A stretch of DNA of 32,006 nt from contig CAMKNA010000027.1 of the NCBI GenBank assembly GCA_946414075.1, positions 1 to 32,006 on the forward strand. Reading direction: 5' to 3'. Positions 15,592 to 23,750 of this stretch are shown here, one piece after another; position 1 is the first letter of the stretch, and the number at the start of each line of letters is the position of its first letter. The notes below the pieces were generated by a model, which made no database searches, had not been told where the DNA came from, and saw nothing but the letters and a program-made list of their open reading frames with translations. A program made the translations under genes and the position numbers. The DNA is from an uncultured Fibrobacter sp. (lineage in GTDB: Bacteria; Fibrobacterota; Fibrobacteria; Fibrobacterales; Fibrobacteraceae).

Positions 15592-18500
15592 CTACTTTTT
15601 CTTCTTTCCCTTCTTTTTCGGGGCAGGAGCAGCAGCCGGGGCGGCCTCGGGTTCAGCACCAGATTCAGAAGCGCCTACTTCTTCACCTGCAGCACCGGCA
15701 GCGGAGGGAGCCGGAGCCATCTGAGCCTTCAGTTCAGCCAGTTCAGCCTTCAACTTTTCGTTCTCGGCCTTGGCTTCCTTGATAATATCGCGGTAGGTAT
15801 TGAGCTTTTCTTCCGGAGTCATGACTTCGGACTTGGAAATCTGCTCGATACGAGCCTTTGTCTTGAAGTATGCCGGGTCGGCAAACAAGGTAGACGGGTC
15901 GAACTTTTCGATCTTGGTGTTCAAGGTCTCATTGTTTTCGTCCATCTGCTTCAAGAGTTCGAACAGCTTGGCAGTCCACTGGTTATCGATACCGTAGTGG
16001 GCCGAAGCCTTAATACCGGTGGCGCACACAGGTACGGCAGCCTGCTTTGCAGCGTCGGACTTGTTGTTAAGTTCTTCGCGGTAGGCTTCCAAGTCTTCGT
16101 GAGCCATTTCGATAGCGTCTTCCTTGACCGCGCCTTCGTATTCAACATATTCCTTTACGATGGCAGCAGAGTCAGGCAGCGGAGCGTTGGCGAAAGCGTC
16201 AGCCACTTCGGCAAACACAGCGCACTGCTGGTAGTACATTTCGATATAGCCTTCTTCGGCCTGTACCACATCCTGGTTGTAGAAGCCCTGGTCACGAGCA
16301 AGGTCGATGTTCTTCTGGAAGATGGGGCGTGCCTGATCGTAGTAGGGAGGCAGCTGCTGCACGATAGTAATGCGTTCAGCAAACATCTCTTCTTCGCCCT
16401 TGGCGCTCTTTTCCTGTTCACGCACCTTGGTGGCCATGACCACGAAGAGCATACCCATCTTGTTGGTGGCACGGAAGGTCCACTTTTCAGATGCGTAAGA
16501 CGCAGACTTGGAGTAGTGGCCCATGGCGGCCTGCAGGATTTCCACCAACTTCTTGATGGTAGCGGCCTTTTCCTTTTCCTTGCCCTTCAGGACATAGGGG
16601 TCCATCTTGTTGTACTCATGTTCACCCAAATAGAAAGCCGCTTCTGCAGGAACACCCGGATCGGCGTTCTTAATCTGCAGACCGTACTTGTCGTAATTCT
16701 TAAGGGTCTGGTCATAATCGGCAACAGCCTTGTCCTCTTCCTTAAGTTCCATGTAGGCACGAGCAGCACCGATGTAGGCAGCGATCAGCTTTTCCTTGTC
16801 TTCGGTGTAGTTCTTAATGAAGAAGTGGTATTCCTTAGCAGCATCTTCCCACTTCTTGGCATTGGCATAGGCAACGGGAATGCTGAAGGCGGCATCCAGA
16901 GCGTAGGTGCTCTTGGGATAGTCATGGACCAGATCCTTGGAGCAGCGGATGGCTTCGTCGGTCATCTGGGCTTCGTCATAGCTCAAGCAGGCGCTATACA
17001 GGAAGCTGGGAGTCCGTTCATCCTTAGGATAGCGCTTGTAGGCCAATTCGTAGGTCACAGCAGCCTGCTTCTTGTCCGGGATGGAGTCGAAGGTCTGGGC
17101 AGCAAAACCGATAGCCTGGAAAGCCATAGAATCTTGCGGGAAGTTGTTGGTAATGAACAGGAAGGTCTGAGCAGCCTGACGGGGGTTACCGGCCTTCTTG
17201 TAGTTGCTAGCGGCACGCAAGATACCCTTGATAGTCAGGGACGAAGAAGCGTACTGCTTGGGCAACATCATAAATGTTTCAGCAGCCTGTTCGTTCTTGT
17301 TTGCCTTTTCGTAGGCAACACCAGCTTCGAACACGGCCTTGTCAGCGAAGGAAACCAGCGGGTAGCGCTTCACGAGAGCCAAGTAGGCAACAGCACCTTC
17401 TTCGTAGCGCTGGGCCTTAACAGCCTTTTCAGCCTTCTGGAAGAGCACGGCCGCAATAGCCTTCTCGATTTCCTTGGCCATGGAGTCGTTCTTAGTGGCC
17501 TTCACATCGTGATACTGCTTGTACAGCCATTCGAATTCCACCAAGGCTTCATCCAGCTGGTCAGATTCCAGCAAGGACTGAGCCAACATACGACGAATAA
17601 GCAAAATGTATTGGTGATCCGGATAGCGCTGCACCAGGTCGCGCAACACAGTCACAGCAGTCTTATACTGCTTAGCTTCGTAATGAACGATGGCAGCGTT
17701 ATAAGCAAGTTCTGCGGCTTCCTTGTTCTGACCAAACTTGGCCATGTACTTGTCCACCTGAGCGAAGTAAGCCTTTGTCTCTTCGCCGTTATAGGCCTTG
17801 GCGGCGTCACCACCATACTTCTTGGTCTTGGCGGCTTCGCGGGACTGGTCCATCATGAGCACAGCGTTGTACGCGGCTTCTTCCTTCTTCAGGAGTTCCT
17901 TATCACCCATGGGACGGCGTCCGTAACGGGTCGTATCGGAATCCACGATCCAGTTGAACATCTTGGCAGCGTTGGCAAACTGTTGCATTTCCTGGTAAAC
18001 CAGAGCCAAGTTGATGTGGACCCTGTATTCATCCCAAGACGGTTCCTTGGCGTAGCGCTTCAGGAACGCTTCGTAAGCCTTGATGGCTTCGGCATACTGC
18101 TTCTTGCCGGCTTCCAGGTCACCTTCCTTAGTGAGCTTGGCGGCACGAGCATGGTGGTACTGCGGAATATCGAGCATGGCACCACGAATTGCCGTTTCTG
18201 CGTTCTTCACCGATTCAGGATACTTCTGGTTCTTCTTGTACCAAGAAGAGTTACGGTCATAACGCTTCACCACCACATAGCGATGCTGTTGAGCTTCCTC
18301 GAACTTCTGCTGAATGATGAGGATTTCGATCATGGCAATATCAGCCAGAGGAGCATCGATATAGTCCGGGTTGATAGACATCAAGCGCTTGAAGGACTGC
18401 ACCGCTTCTTCGTTACGGTCGTGGTCCTTATTCTTCATACCAATACGATAGTACACGGAATCCTTGAAGGGAACCTTCTTGTCCTTCAAGAAAGCTTCAG

Positions 18501-19431
18501 CTTCGGCAACACCACCGCCTTCCAAGTCGGAGAAGGAGGCCGCCATGAAGTCCATAGCTTCTGCGCGCAAGTCTGCAGGGTATTTACCCTTGTCGGCACC
18601 GATGATGTAATCGTAGTACTTGACGGCAGCAGTTTCGTATTCAGCGATGTTGTAGTAAGATTCAGCCAAGTGGTACATGGCGAGAGCCGCTTCCTTACCC
18701 GTCAGGTTTTCGAAGCCAGTCACCTTCTTGTAAGCCTCAATAGCATCGCGGAACTTACGGTTCATAAAGTGGTATTCGGCTATACGGAGCCATGCCTTAG
18801 GCACAAGGCCGTTGTTCGGGAAGTTACGGACCAGGCGATCGCGGAGGCGGAAAGCCTTTTCGTCTTCGCCGCTAGCTTCCTGCACGGCGGCAGCCTGATA
18901 CAGCACCATGGGGGTCTTGTCTTCTTTGGGATACTTGTCGATGTATTCCAAGAAGTAGCCCAAGGACTTCTGGTGGTCGGCCTTCGGGAATTTGTCGATA
19001 TCAGCGCACTTGGCCGGCTTGTTATCGCGGTCGGCGCACCAAGCCACATCTTCTTCGTACTGGGCCTGTTTATCCAAGAAAAGCTTTTCTTCCAGCTGGA
19101 ACTGGTAGTGACCTAACTGCTGCAAGGCAGATGCACAACGCTTATTCTGCTTGCCCTTACAATTGTTCACCTGCTTTTCCCACTGCTGAATAGCAGAGCG
19201 CATGCCCTCTTCATCGAGACCGCCCGAACGGCAAGCCTGGGCAGCCTGGTTTTTGAGAAGCTTGTAAGAATTAGCGCAATCCTTATATTTCGCAGAGCCC
19301 TTTTCCATGGACTTGCACTTAGCATAGAGCTTCTTCGCTTCTTCAGTTTTATCCTTACAGGGATCAGAAGCGGCAAAGGATGTTCCCACTAGGGAAAGTA
19401 CCATCGCCGTTAAGAGTAAGATTCGTTTCAT
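15592..19431 (-). CDS. Large periplasmic TPR-repeat protein
   Basis: A 1279-residue secreted protein. The signal peptide MKRILLLTAMVLSLVGTSFA is followed by a Cys-containing N-terminal region (SDPCKDKTEEAKKLYAKCKS). From about residue 160 to 950 there are many tandem TPR and Sel1/YbgF-like helical repeats, for example KAWLRIAEYHFMNRKFRDAIEAYKKV and AELAYNAAIVHYEAKQYKTAV, indicating a long superhelical protein-binding scaffold. The last 150 residues include a coiled coil (ENEKLKAELAELKAQ), an Ala/Pro/Glu-rich linker and a basic tail KKKGKKKK. It follows the barrel-TPR gene after 46 bases. Likely a periplasmic bridge between the ExbB/ExbD motor and the outer membrane, by analogy with TPR proteins of Tol-Pal and Glt systems. 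Confidence 0.85.
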   Translation of the reverse strand: MKRILLLTAMVLSLVGTSFAASDPCKDKTEEAKKLYAKCKSMEKGSAKYKDCANSYKLLKNQAAQACRSGGLDEEGMRSAIQQWEKQVNNCKGKQNKRCASALQQLGHYQFQLEEKLFLDKQAQYEEDVAWCADRDNKPAKCADIDKFPKADHQKSLGYFLEYIDKYPKEDKTPMVLYQAAAVQEASGEDEKAFRLRDRLVRNFPNNGLVPKAWLRIAEYHFMNRKFRDAIEAYKKVTGFENLTGKEAALAMYHLAESYYNIAEYETAAVKYYDYIIGADKGKYPADLRAEAMDFMAASFSDLEGGGVAEAEAFLKDKKVPFKDSVYYRIGMKNKDHDRNEEAVQSFKRLMSINPDYIDAPLADIAMIEILIIQQKFEEAQQHRYVVVKRYDRNSSWYKKNQKYPESVKNAETAIRGAMLDIPQYHHARAAKLTKEGDLEAGKKQYAEAIKAYEAFLKRYAKEPSWDEYRVHINLALVYQEMQQFANAAKMFNWIVDSDTTRYGRRPMGDKELLKKEEAAYNAVLMMDQSREAAKTKKYGGDAAKAYNGEETKAYFAQVDKYMAKFGQNKEAAELAYNAAIVHYEAKQYKTAVTVLRDLVQRYPDHQYILLIRRMLAQSLLESDQLDEALVEFEWLYKQYHDVKATKNDSMAKEIEKAIAAVLFQKAEKAVKAQRYEEGAVAYLALVKRYPLVSFADKAVFEAGVAYEKANKNEQAAETFMMLPKQYASSSLTIKGILRAASNYKKAGNPRQAAQTFLFITNNFPQDSMAFQAIGFAAQTFDSIPDKKQAAVTYELAYKRYPKDERTPSFLYSACLSYDEAQMTDEAIRCSKDLVHDYPKSTYALDAAFSIPVAYANAKKWEDAAKEYHFFIKNYTEDKEKLIAAYIGAARAYMELKEEDKAVADYDQTLKNYDKYGLQIKNADPGVPAEAAFYLGEHEYNKMDPYVLKGKEKEKAATIKKLVEILQAAMGHYSKSASYASEKWTFRATNKMGMLFVVMATKVREQEKSAKGEEEMFAERITIVQQLPPYYDQARPIFQKNIDLARDQGFYNQDVVQAEEGYIEMYYQQCAVFAEVADAFANAPLPDSAAIVKEYVEYEGAVKEDAIEMAHEDLEAYREELNNKSDAAKQAAVPVCATGIKASAHYGIDNQWTAKLFELLKQMDENNETLNTKIEKFDPSTLFADPAYFKTKARIEQISKSEVMTPEEKLNTYRDIIKEAKAENEKLKAELAELKAQMAPAPSAAGAAGEEVGASESGAEPEAAPAAAPAPKKKGKKKK

Positions 19432-19477
19432 TATTCTCTATCCACCTATAATTTCTATAAAATGGGATGAACCCGGA

Positions 19478-21706
19478 TTACTCCAGGTCATCCAATTCCT
19501 CCAGTTCCTGAGCGGCACCGGAACCACCAGCACCTCCAGCCATCTTGGTCTTGACGGTTGCCAGAGTGAAGCCGGCGTCATCCAAAATACGCTTACGGTT
19601 GGATTCGAAGCGGTCACTCTGGATGGACCTTTGCGTAAACGCAGCGTAGTCTTCGATAGCCTGGTTGGCCTTGTCAAAGTCGGGCTTCAAAGCTTCGCGC
19701 TTGCTTTCCACACGAGGCGTGGGCAGCTGACGGGCAAGGTCAAGGGCCTTGACCTGCACAGAATCGAAGTCGTTCTGCATCGCTTCGTAAGCCTGGCGGG
19801 CACTGTCACGGGCGGCCACAGAAACCACCGGCTGTTCAGTGCGCTTTTCAGCCTGTTCCAGAGACTTCACGGCCTTGTTGTAATCCTTCTTGATGAAGTA
19901 GCAGTAACCCTGAACCAGGTAGGCTTCGGAAACCAGGAAGGATTCCGGAAGGTTGCTGATAATCCAGTTGGCAGGCTTCAAGGCCTCGTCGGGCTTGTTC
20001 ACCTTGAGGAAGGACCATGCAATGCCGAGCATAGCTTCGTCATACACGGGAGAACCCGGTTCCACTTGGCCGTACATCTGAGCGGCGGCAGCCACATCGG
20101 GCTTTTCACCAGAGAAGTAGATATGGCCGAGCTTCACCTTGGCGGCATCCTGCAGGTCGCGTTCAGACTGGTTGGAAACCGGCTGTTCCGTAATGTCGCG
20201 GAAGCAGTTTTCAGCTTCTTCCCACTTGCCCATACGGCTGTAGGCGATACCCATGGTGTAACGGGCGTAGAAGTAGTTGGCGTTACCGGGGAGAATGGCA
20301 GCGAGCAGGTCCACAGATTCCTGATAGAGGCCCTGTTCGAACTTAATCTGACCAGCAATATAGTCAGCGTCCGCCTTCACATCGCTCTTGCCGAACACCT
20401 GGACGATGTTCTGGTACTTGGCCATAGCGTCGGTGTACTTGCCTTCCTTATAGTCGATGTTCATCAACTGGAAGTGGTACTTGGCATTCTGTTCCGTTCT
20501 GGGATAGCGCTTGATAGCGTCTTCGTAAACGGCACGGGCAGCCTTGTGCATGCGGAGGTTTTCAAAAGATTTTGCCTTGTAGAAAGCGGCCTGGTCCACC
20601 AAGTGGAATGCAGGGTACTTAGTCTGAACCTTACCGAAGGCATAGGCGGCTTCCAAGAACTGACGGTTCAAGTAAAGACGCATAGCGGCACGGTAGTCGT
20701 TTTCAGGTTCGATCTTCAAACGACGGTAACGATCTTCGCCGATCTTCTCTTCACGAGTGTCACCGAAGCGGGTGGTGAGCTTCACGGCCCAGATAAAGCC
20801 ACGGTTCTTCTTGGCATAAAGATCGTCATGGGACATTTCCAAGTCAAGCTGCAGATAACGGAAGAAACTTACATCCTTCACATTAACCGTAGCGCCGGCA
20901 ACGGGATAGCCTTCCTTGGTGAAACGAAGACGAACACCCAAGTGCGGGGACAGGTAGTAGGTCACGGTGAAGCTTTCTTCCAGGTTCATGCCTTCACCAC
21001 CTTCCTCATCGTCGTGCATCACATCGATGATGGAAAGTTCGGCCTTGGCTTCGAGAGCGCGGTTAAGCCCACGATAGAACAAGGACAGGTTCAGGTTAGC
21101 GGGAATCTTGTACGCTTCGCTTTCCGTGAACAGAACCACTGTGGGCGCGTTTTCGTCTGCAGTGCTAACTGCAGGCTGAATGGCGTTTTGCAGAGCCAAG
21201 CCAACGAACAAGTCACCGAACTTGGAGGAAGAAAGCGGGTTCCAGCTCACACCAATGTCCGCACCGAAGGTCATGTGCTTCACTTCGTCGAACTGGTTGA
21301 TGTAGAGTATGGAAATGTCGACACCCAGGGCAACGCAGTGCAACAAGTTGTACGCATAGCCGAGCAAGAAGGCGAATTCGTCATAGGACTTGCCACCATC
21401 AATGGACGCACCGTTCTCGAAGAAGGAGAAGCCGATGGTGTGCTTGTAATCCATAGGGAATGCCAAACTAACATATTCCTGGCTAGCCTCACCGCTGATG
21501 GAGCTGAAGAAAGCAGCACTCACTTCCAGCTGGTCGGTCATGGCGATTCCAGCGGGGTTAACATACATGGCGGTATTGTTACTACCAAATTCACCGAACC
21601 AGTCGTTTTGCTGGTATTTGTGCGGGGAGTAGACTGCTTCAGCATACAGAGCGCTGGCAGCCACTGTAAGTCCGAGGACTGACGTTTTGATGAAACTAGT
21701 ACGCAT
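19478..21706 (-). CDS. Outer-membrane barrel (PorV/UPF0164-like) fused to TPR repeats
   Basis: A protein of about 742 residues. The signal peptide MRTSFIKTSVLGLTVAASALYA is followed by a barrel-like region to about residue 340. That region starts with NTAMYVNPAGIAMTDQLEVSAAF, the 'NPAG' pattern of PorV/UPF0164-type barrels. From about 350 to 610 there are TPR repeats, for example AAYAFGKVQTKYPAFHLVDQAAFYKAKSFENL. A helical acidic tail ends ELEELDDLE. Three ATG codons are in a row (21712, 21709, 21706). GGAG lies 3 bases from the first and 9 from the third, so the second or third is likely used. The OmpA gene stop is within 15 bases and its TAA overlaps the ribosome-binding site, implying coupling. 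Probably the outer-membrane docking part of the operon product. Confidence 0.85.
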   Translation of the reverse strand: MRTSFIKTSVLGLTVAASALYAEAVYSPHKYQQNDWFGEFGSNNTAMYVNPAGIAMTDQLEVSAAFFSSISGEASQEYVSLAFPMDYKHTIGFSFFENGASIDGGKSYDEFAFLLGYAYNLLHCVALGVDISILYINQFDEVKHMTFGADIGVSWNPLSSSKFGDLFVGLALQNAIQPAVSTADENAPTVVLFTESEAYKIPANLNLSLFYRGLNRALEAKAELSIIDVMHDDEEGGEGMNLEESFTVTYYLSPHLGVRLRFTKEGYPVAGATVNVKDVSFFRYLQLDLEMSHDDLYAKKNRGFIWAVKLTTRFGDTREEKIGEDRYRRLKIEPENDYRAAMRLYLNRQFLEAAYAFGKVQTKYPAFHLVDQAAFYKAKSFENLRMHKAARAVYEDAIKRYPRTEQNAKYHFQLMNIDYKEGKYTDAMAKYQNIVQVFGKSDVKADADYIAGQIKFEQGLYQESVDLLAAILPGNANYFYARYTMGIAYSRMGKWEEAENCFRDITEQPVSNQSERDLQDAAKVKLGHIYFSGEKPDVAAAAQMYGQVEPGSPVYDEAMLGIAWSFLKVNKPDEALKPANWIISNLPESFLVSEAYLVQGYCYFIKKDYNKAVKSLEQAEKRTEQPVVSVAARDSARQAYEAMQNDFDSVQVKALDLARQLPTPRVESKREALKPDFDKANQAIEDYAAFTQRSIQSDRFESNRKRILDDAGFTLATVKTKMAGGAGGSGAAQELEELDDLE

Positions 21707-21719
21707 CATCATCTACTCC

Positions 21720-23237
21720 TTATTTCATATCCGTGCGCTTGAATTCGATACGACGGTTCTGCGCACGCCCTTCGGGGGTTTTGTTGGAGGCCACCGGCTT
21801 GGAATCGCCCATACCTTCGGTCTCAATTCGACTTTCGGAAATGCCGTTTTCAACGAGGAAGTTCTTCACGGCAGCGGCGCGGTCTGCAGAAAGCTGTTTG
21901 TTCTTATCCTTGGAACCAACGTTGTCTGTATGGCCGACAATCTTGAATGTAGCTTCGGTAAAGGTTTCCATGATGTCCACCACCTTCATGAGGGAGATGT
22001 GGGAATCAGGAGTAATAGTAGCCTTGCCGGATTCGAAGTTCACGCCTTCGAGAACGAACACCTTCTTGGGCGGCTGCGGGACTTCATCCGGGCAACCGTC
22101 TTCATCCTTATAGCTGTTCGTAGTTTCAGCCTGTTCGGGGCAGAGGTCAACGCCCTTGCACACATGAGCAAAGTTGGGGAGCAAGCCCTTGGCTTCGACC
22201 CACGGATCGCAGAGACCGTCGCGGTCGTTGTCGGCATCCGGGCAGCCATCGTCATCCTGGTAACCGTCGAAGTCTTCAGCTTCTTCGGGGCAGTTGTCGA
22301 GGCCGGTGCAGACGCTTGCGTACTTGTCGGAAACGCCTTCTTCGGAAACCCACGGATCGCAAAGGCCATCGCCATCGGTATCCGGGTTACGGGTTTCTTC
22401 GACCACTTCTTCTTCCTTCACCAGTTCGGCGGCAGTCAGACCGATGTCGGCCTTGCCCTTACCGCGCTTGAGCATCGGCGAGGTGGACTGGCAGTAGAAG
22501 TTCGGCTGCGACAGCGAGTGGTTGATGAACTTCGGATCCAAAGAAACGTTCGTGCGGTTCACCTTGATGAACTGGTTGAACGGATAGTAGTTCTTGTAGA
22601 TGTTGTTGTATTCCACCTTCGTCTGACCGGCAGCCGGGTCAGCAAACACACCGTAGTAGTGGTTTTCCATAAAGATGTTGTTACGGGCGATAATGTTGGT
22701 CGGGCCCTTCAAAGCAAGGCCAGAGTAGCCGTTGCGGAGCACGACGTTCTGTTCGACGTAGGCATCGAGCGACTTCGCACCCCAGGCGAGAATGCCGGAC
22801 CAGCGGTTGCCATAGACCACGTTATTGCGGAGCCAAGGCAAGGAAATAAAAGCACCGATACCAGTTGCGTGGTTATCGATCACATAGCAATGATGAATGT
22901 AGGGAGCTGCGTTTTCGCAAAGGATACCTTCGAGACCGTTCCTCACTGTGAAGTGCGACATTTCGGCGCCCGAAGTACCCATGACGGTCGGACCTCGACG
23001 CCCACCATCAATGATGGTAGTCAAGGGGTCCTCGCCCTTGAGGACAACACCCATGATAAGGGTGATGTTTTCATTGTAAACACCGCGTTTGACAAGGATT
23101 GTATCCCCGGCATCCGCATTTCCGAGAGCATCAGCAATCTTTGCGAAATCGCCAGGCACGTTGATATTCTTTGCCATGGCGGTTCCAGAAAGAAGCATCG
23201 CCCCGGCCGTAATTAAGACCAGTTTCTTTAGGGTCAT
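21720..23237 (-). CDS. Beta-helix / thrombospondin-3 / OmpA-domain outer-envelope protein
   Basis: A 505-residue protein from the ATG at 23237, which gives a clean signal peptide (MTLKKLVLITAGAMLLSGTAMA); upstream frame from a TTG at 23255 is less likely. Residues about 25-255 form a right-handed parallel beta-helix of NosD/DUF1565 type (GDTILVKRGVYNENITL, NVVYGNRWSGILAWG). Residues about 283-385 hold two Asp-rich thrombospondin type-3-like blocks (DTDGDGLCDPWV, DDDGCPDADNDRDGLCDPWV), expected to bind calcium. Residues about 392-505 are an OmpA/Pal peptidoglycan-binding domain with GHTDNVGS, NKQLSADRAAAVKNFL and AQNRRIEF. First gene of the operon. Its OmpA end could serve the Pal role in a Tol-Pal-like system, while the beta-helix faces out or binds glycan. 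The surface placement is inference. Confidence 0.9.
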   Translation of the reverse strand: MTLKKLVLITAGAMLLSGTAMAKNINVPGDFAKIADALGNADAGDTILVKRGVYNENITLIMGVVLKGEDPLTTIIDGGRRGPTVMGTSGAEMSHFTVRNGLEGILCENAAPYIHHCYVIDNHATGIGAFISLPWLRNNVVYGNRWSGILAWGAKSLDAYVEQNVVLRNGYSGLALKGPTNIIARNNIFMENHYYGVFADPAAGQTKVEYNNIYKNYYPFNQFIKVNRTNVSLDPKFINHSLSQPNFYCQSTSPMLKRGKGKADIGLTAAELVKEEEVVEETRNPDTDGDGLCDPWVSEEGVSDKYASVCTGLDNCPEEAEDFDGYQDDDGCPDADNDRDGLCDPWVEAKGLLPNFAHVCKGVDLCPEQAETTNSYKDEDGCPDEVPQPPKKVFVLEGVNFESGKATITPDSHISLMKVVDIMETFTEATFKIVGHTDNVGSKDKNKQLSADRAAAVKNFLVENGISESRIETEGMGDSKPVASNKTPEGRAQNRRIEFKRTDMK

Positions 23238-23322
23238 ACTGCTACGTTTCTCCAATCATAGAACACATAAATTCGTTTAACTTTATCATTTGCCGAAACC
23301 GACAAACATAAACCCAGGTGAG

Positions 23323-23351
23323 AATATACCTCAAAAAACGGGTTTAGTCAA
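23323..23351 (-). promoter_or_regulatory. Promoter candidate for the ompA-led envelope operon
   Basis: On the minus strand TTGACT (23346-23351) and TATATT (23323-23328) are 17 bases apart, matching the consensus at five of six positions each. The transcript would have a leader of about 80 bases. The -35 box lies within a short inverted repeat (GGTTT/AAACC, 23341-23354). Confidence 0.65.
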
Positions 23352-23355
23352 ACCA

Positions 23356-23387
23356 TTTCCGCGAAAACAGCCCTGTTTTCACGGAAA
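23356..23387 (-). terminator. Long hairpin after the histone H1-like gene
   Basis: Arms at 23356-23370 and 23373-23387 form a 15-bp stem, perfect on the minus-strand RNA if one G-U pair is counted. It lies 34 bases after the stop of the gene ending at 23422 and just upstream of the ompA operon promoter. There is no long T-run beyond it, so it may be a terminator, an mRNA-stabilising end, or an insulating hairpin. Confidence 0.5.
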
Positions 23388-23421
23388 AAGGGTCTAAAGT
23401 CGGTACCAAGCAAATTAAAAA

Positions 23422-23622
23422 TTACGATGCGGGGGCCTGGGAATCCTTCCCTTCCTCCTTCTTCGCCCCCTGGATGGACACGCGAATTTCCTGGCAGGTC
23501 TTCTTGATGTCCTGCAGGACCTTGCGGGCACGAGTGCCGGCAGACTTGTTTCCGCGCTCGAACTTTTCGTACTCGCGCTTGAAGTTTTCGACTTCCTGTT
23601 CAAGGTCATTTACTAAGCTCAT
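23422..23622 (-). CDS. Histone H1-like (Hc1-type) small basic protein
   Basis: A 66-residue protein with the pattern of the bacterial histone H1-like/Hc1 family: a heptad-like N-terminus (LVNDLEQEVENFKREYEKFE), then GNKSAGTRARKVLQDIKKTCQEIRVSIQ, and a short charged tail. Family members in Bacteroidetes and Chlamydia are linked to DNA compaction or binding. The frame is open further upstream, but the ATG at 23622 is preceded by GGGAG at 9 bases and gives the family start. It is a single-gene unit between a large hairpin and the mqn operon. The DNA-binding role is taken from the family, not shown here. Confidence 0.8.
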   Translation of the reverse strand: MSLVNDLEQEVENFKREYEKFERGNKSAGTRARKVLQDIKKTCQEIRVSIQGAKKEEGKDSQAPAS

Positions 23623-23688
23623 AATAGAACTCCCATAAAAAAGATGCTTCCTGGAAAATAAATAAAGTTTTTGATAAAAATTCGCCAT

Positions 23689-23743
23689 TTTGTAAATTTA
23701 AAGATACATTAACGAATTATTACAAGTTTTTTTGATTTACAAA
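23689..23743. repeat. 9-bp inverted repeat upstream of the histone H1-like gene
   Basis: TTTGTAAAT at 23689-23697 and its exact complement ATTTACAAA at 23735-23743 flank an AT-rich 37-base spacer. This is in the 128-base gap between mqnD's stop and the H1-like start. It may be a pair of regulator sites. The AT-rich setting makes chance possible. Confidence 0.3.
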
Positions 23744-23750
23744 CACTTTA

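Noticed and set aside
15997..19116. A 1039-codon open frame on the plus strand opposite the large TPR gene
   Set aside because: It is a mirror of strong codon bias in the real gene. The translation is low in family-like character (runs of Val, Leu, His), while the minus-strand frame has a signal peptide and TPR repeats.
19631..21682. A 683-codon plus-strand open frame opposite the barrel-TPR gene
   Set aside because: Same antisense shadow effect; the minus-strand product has a signal peptide, barrel and TPR features and a fitting operon position.
21687..23216. A 509-codon plus-strand open frame opposite the OmpA-domain gene
   Set aside because: Antisense shadow; the minus strand gives a clear beta-helix/TSP3/OmpA protein.
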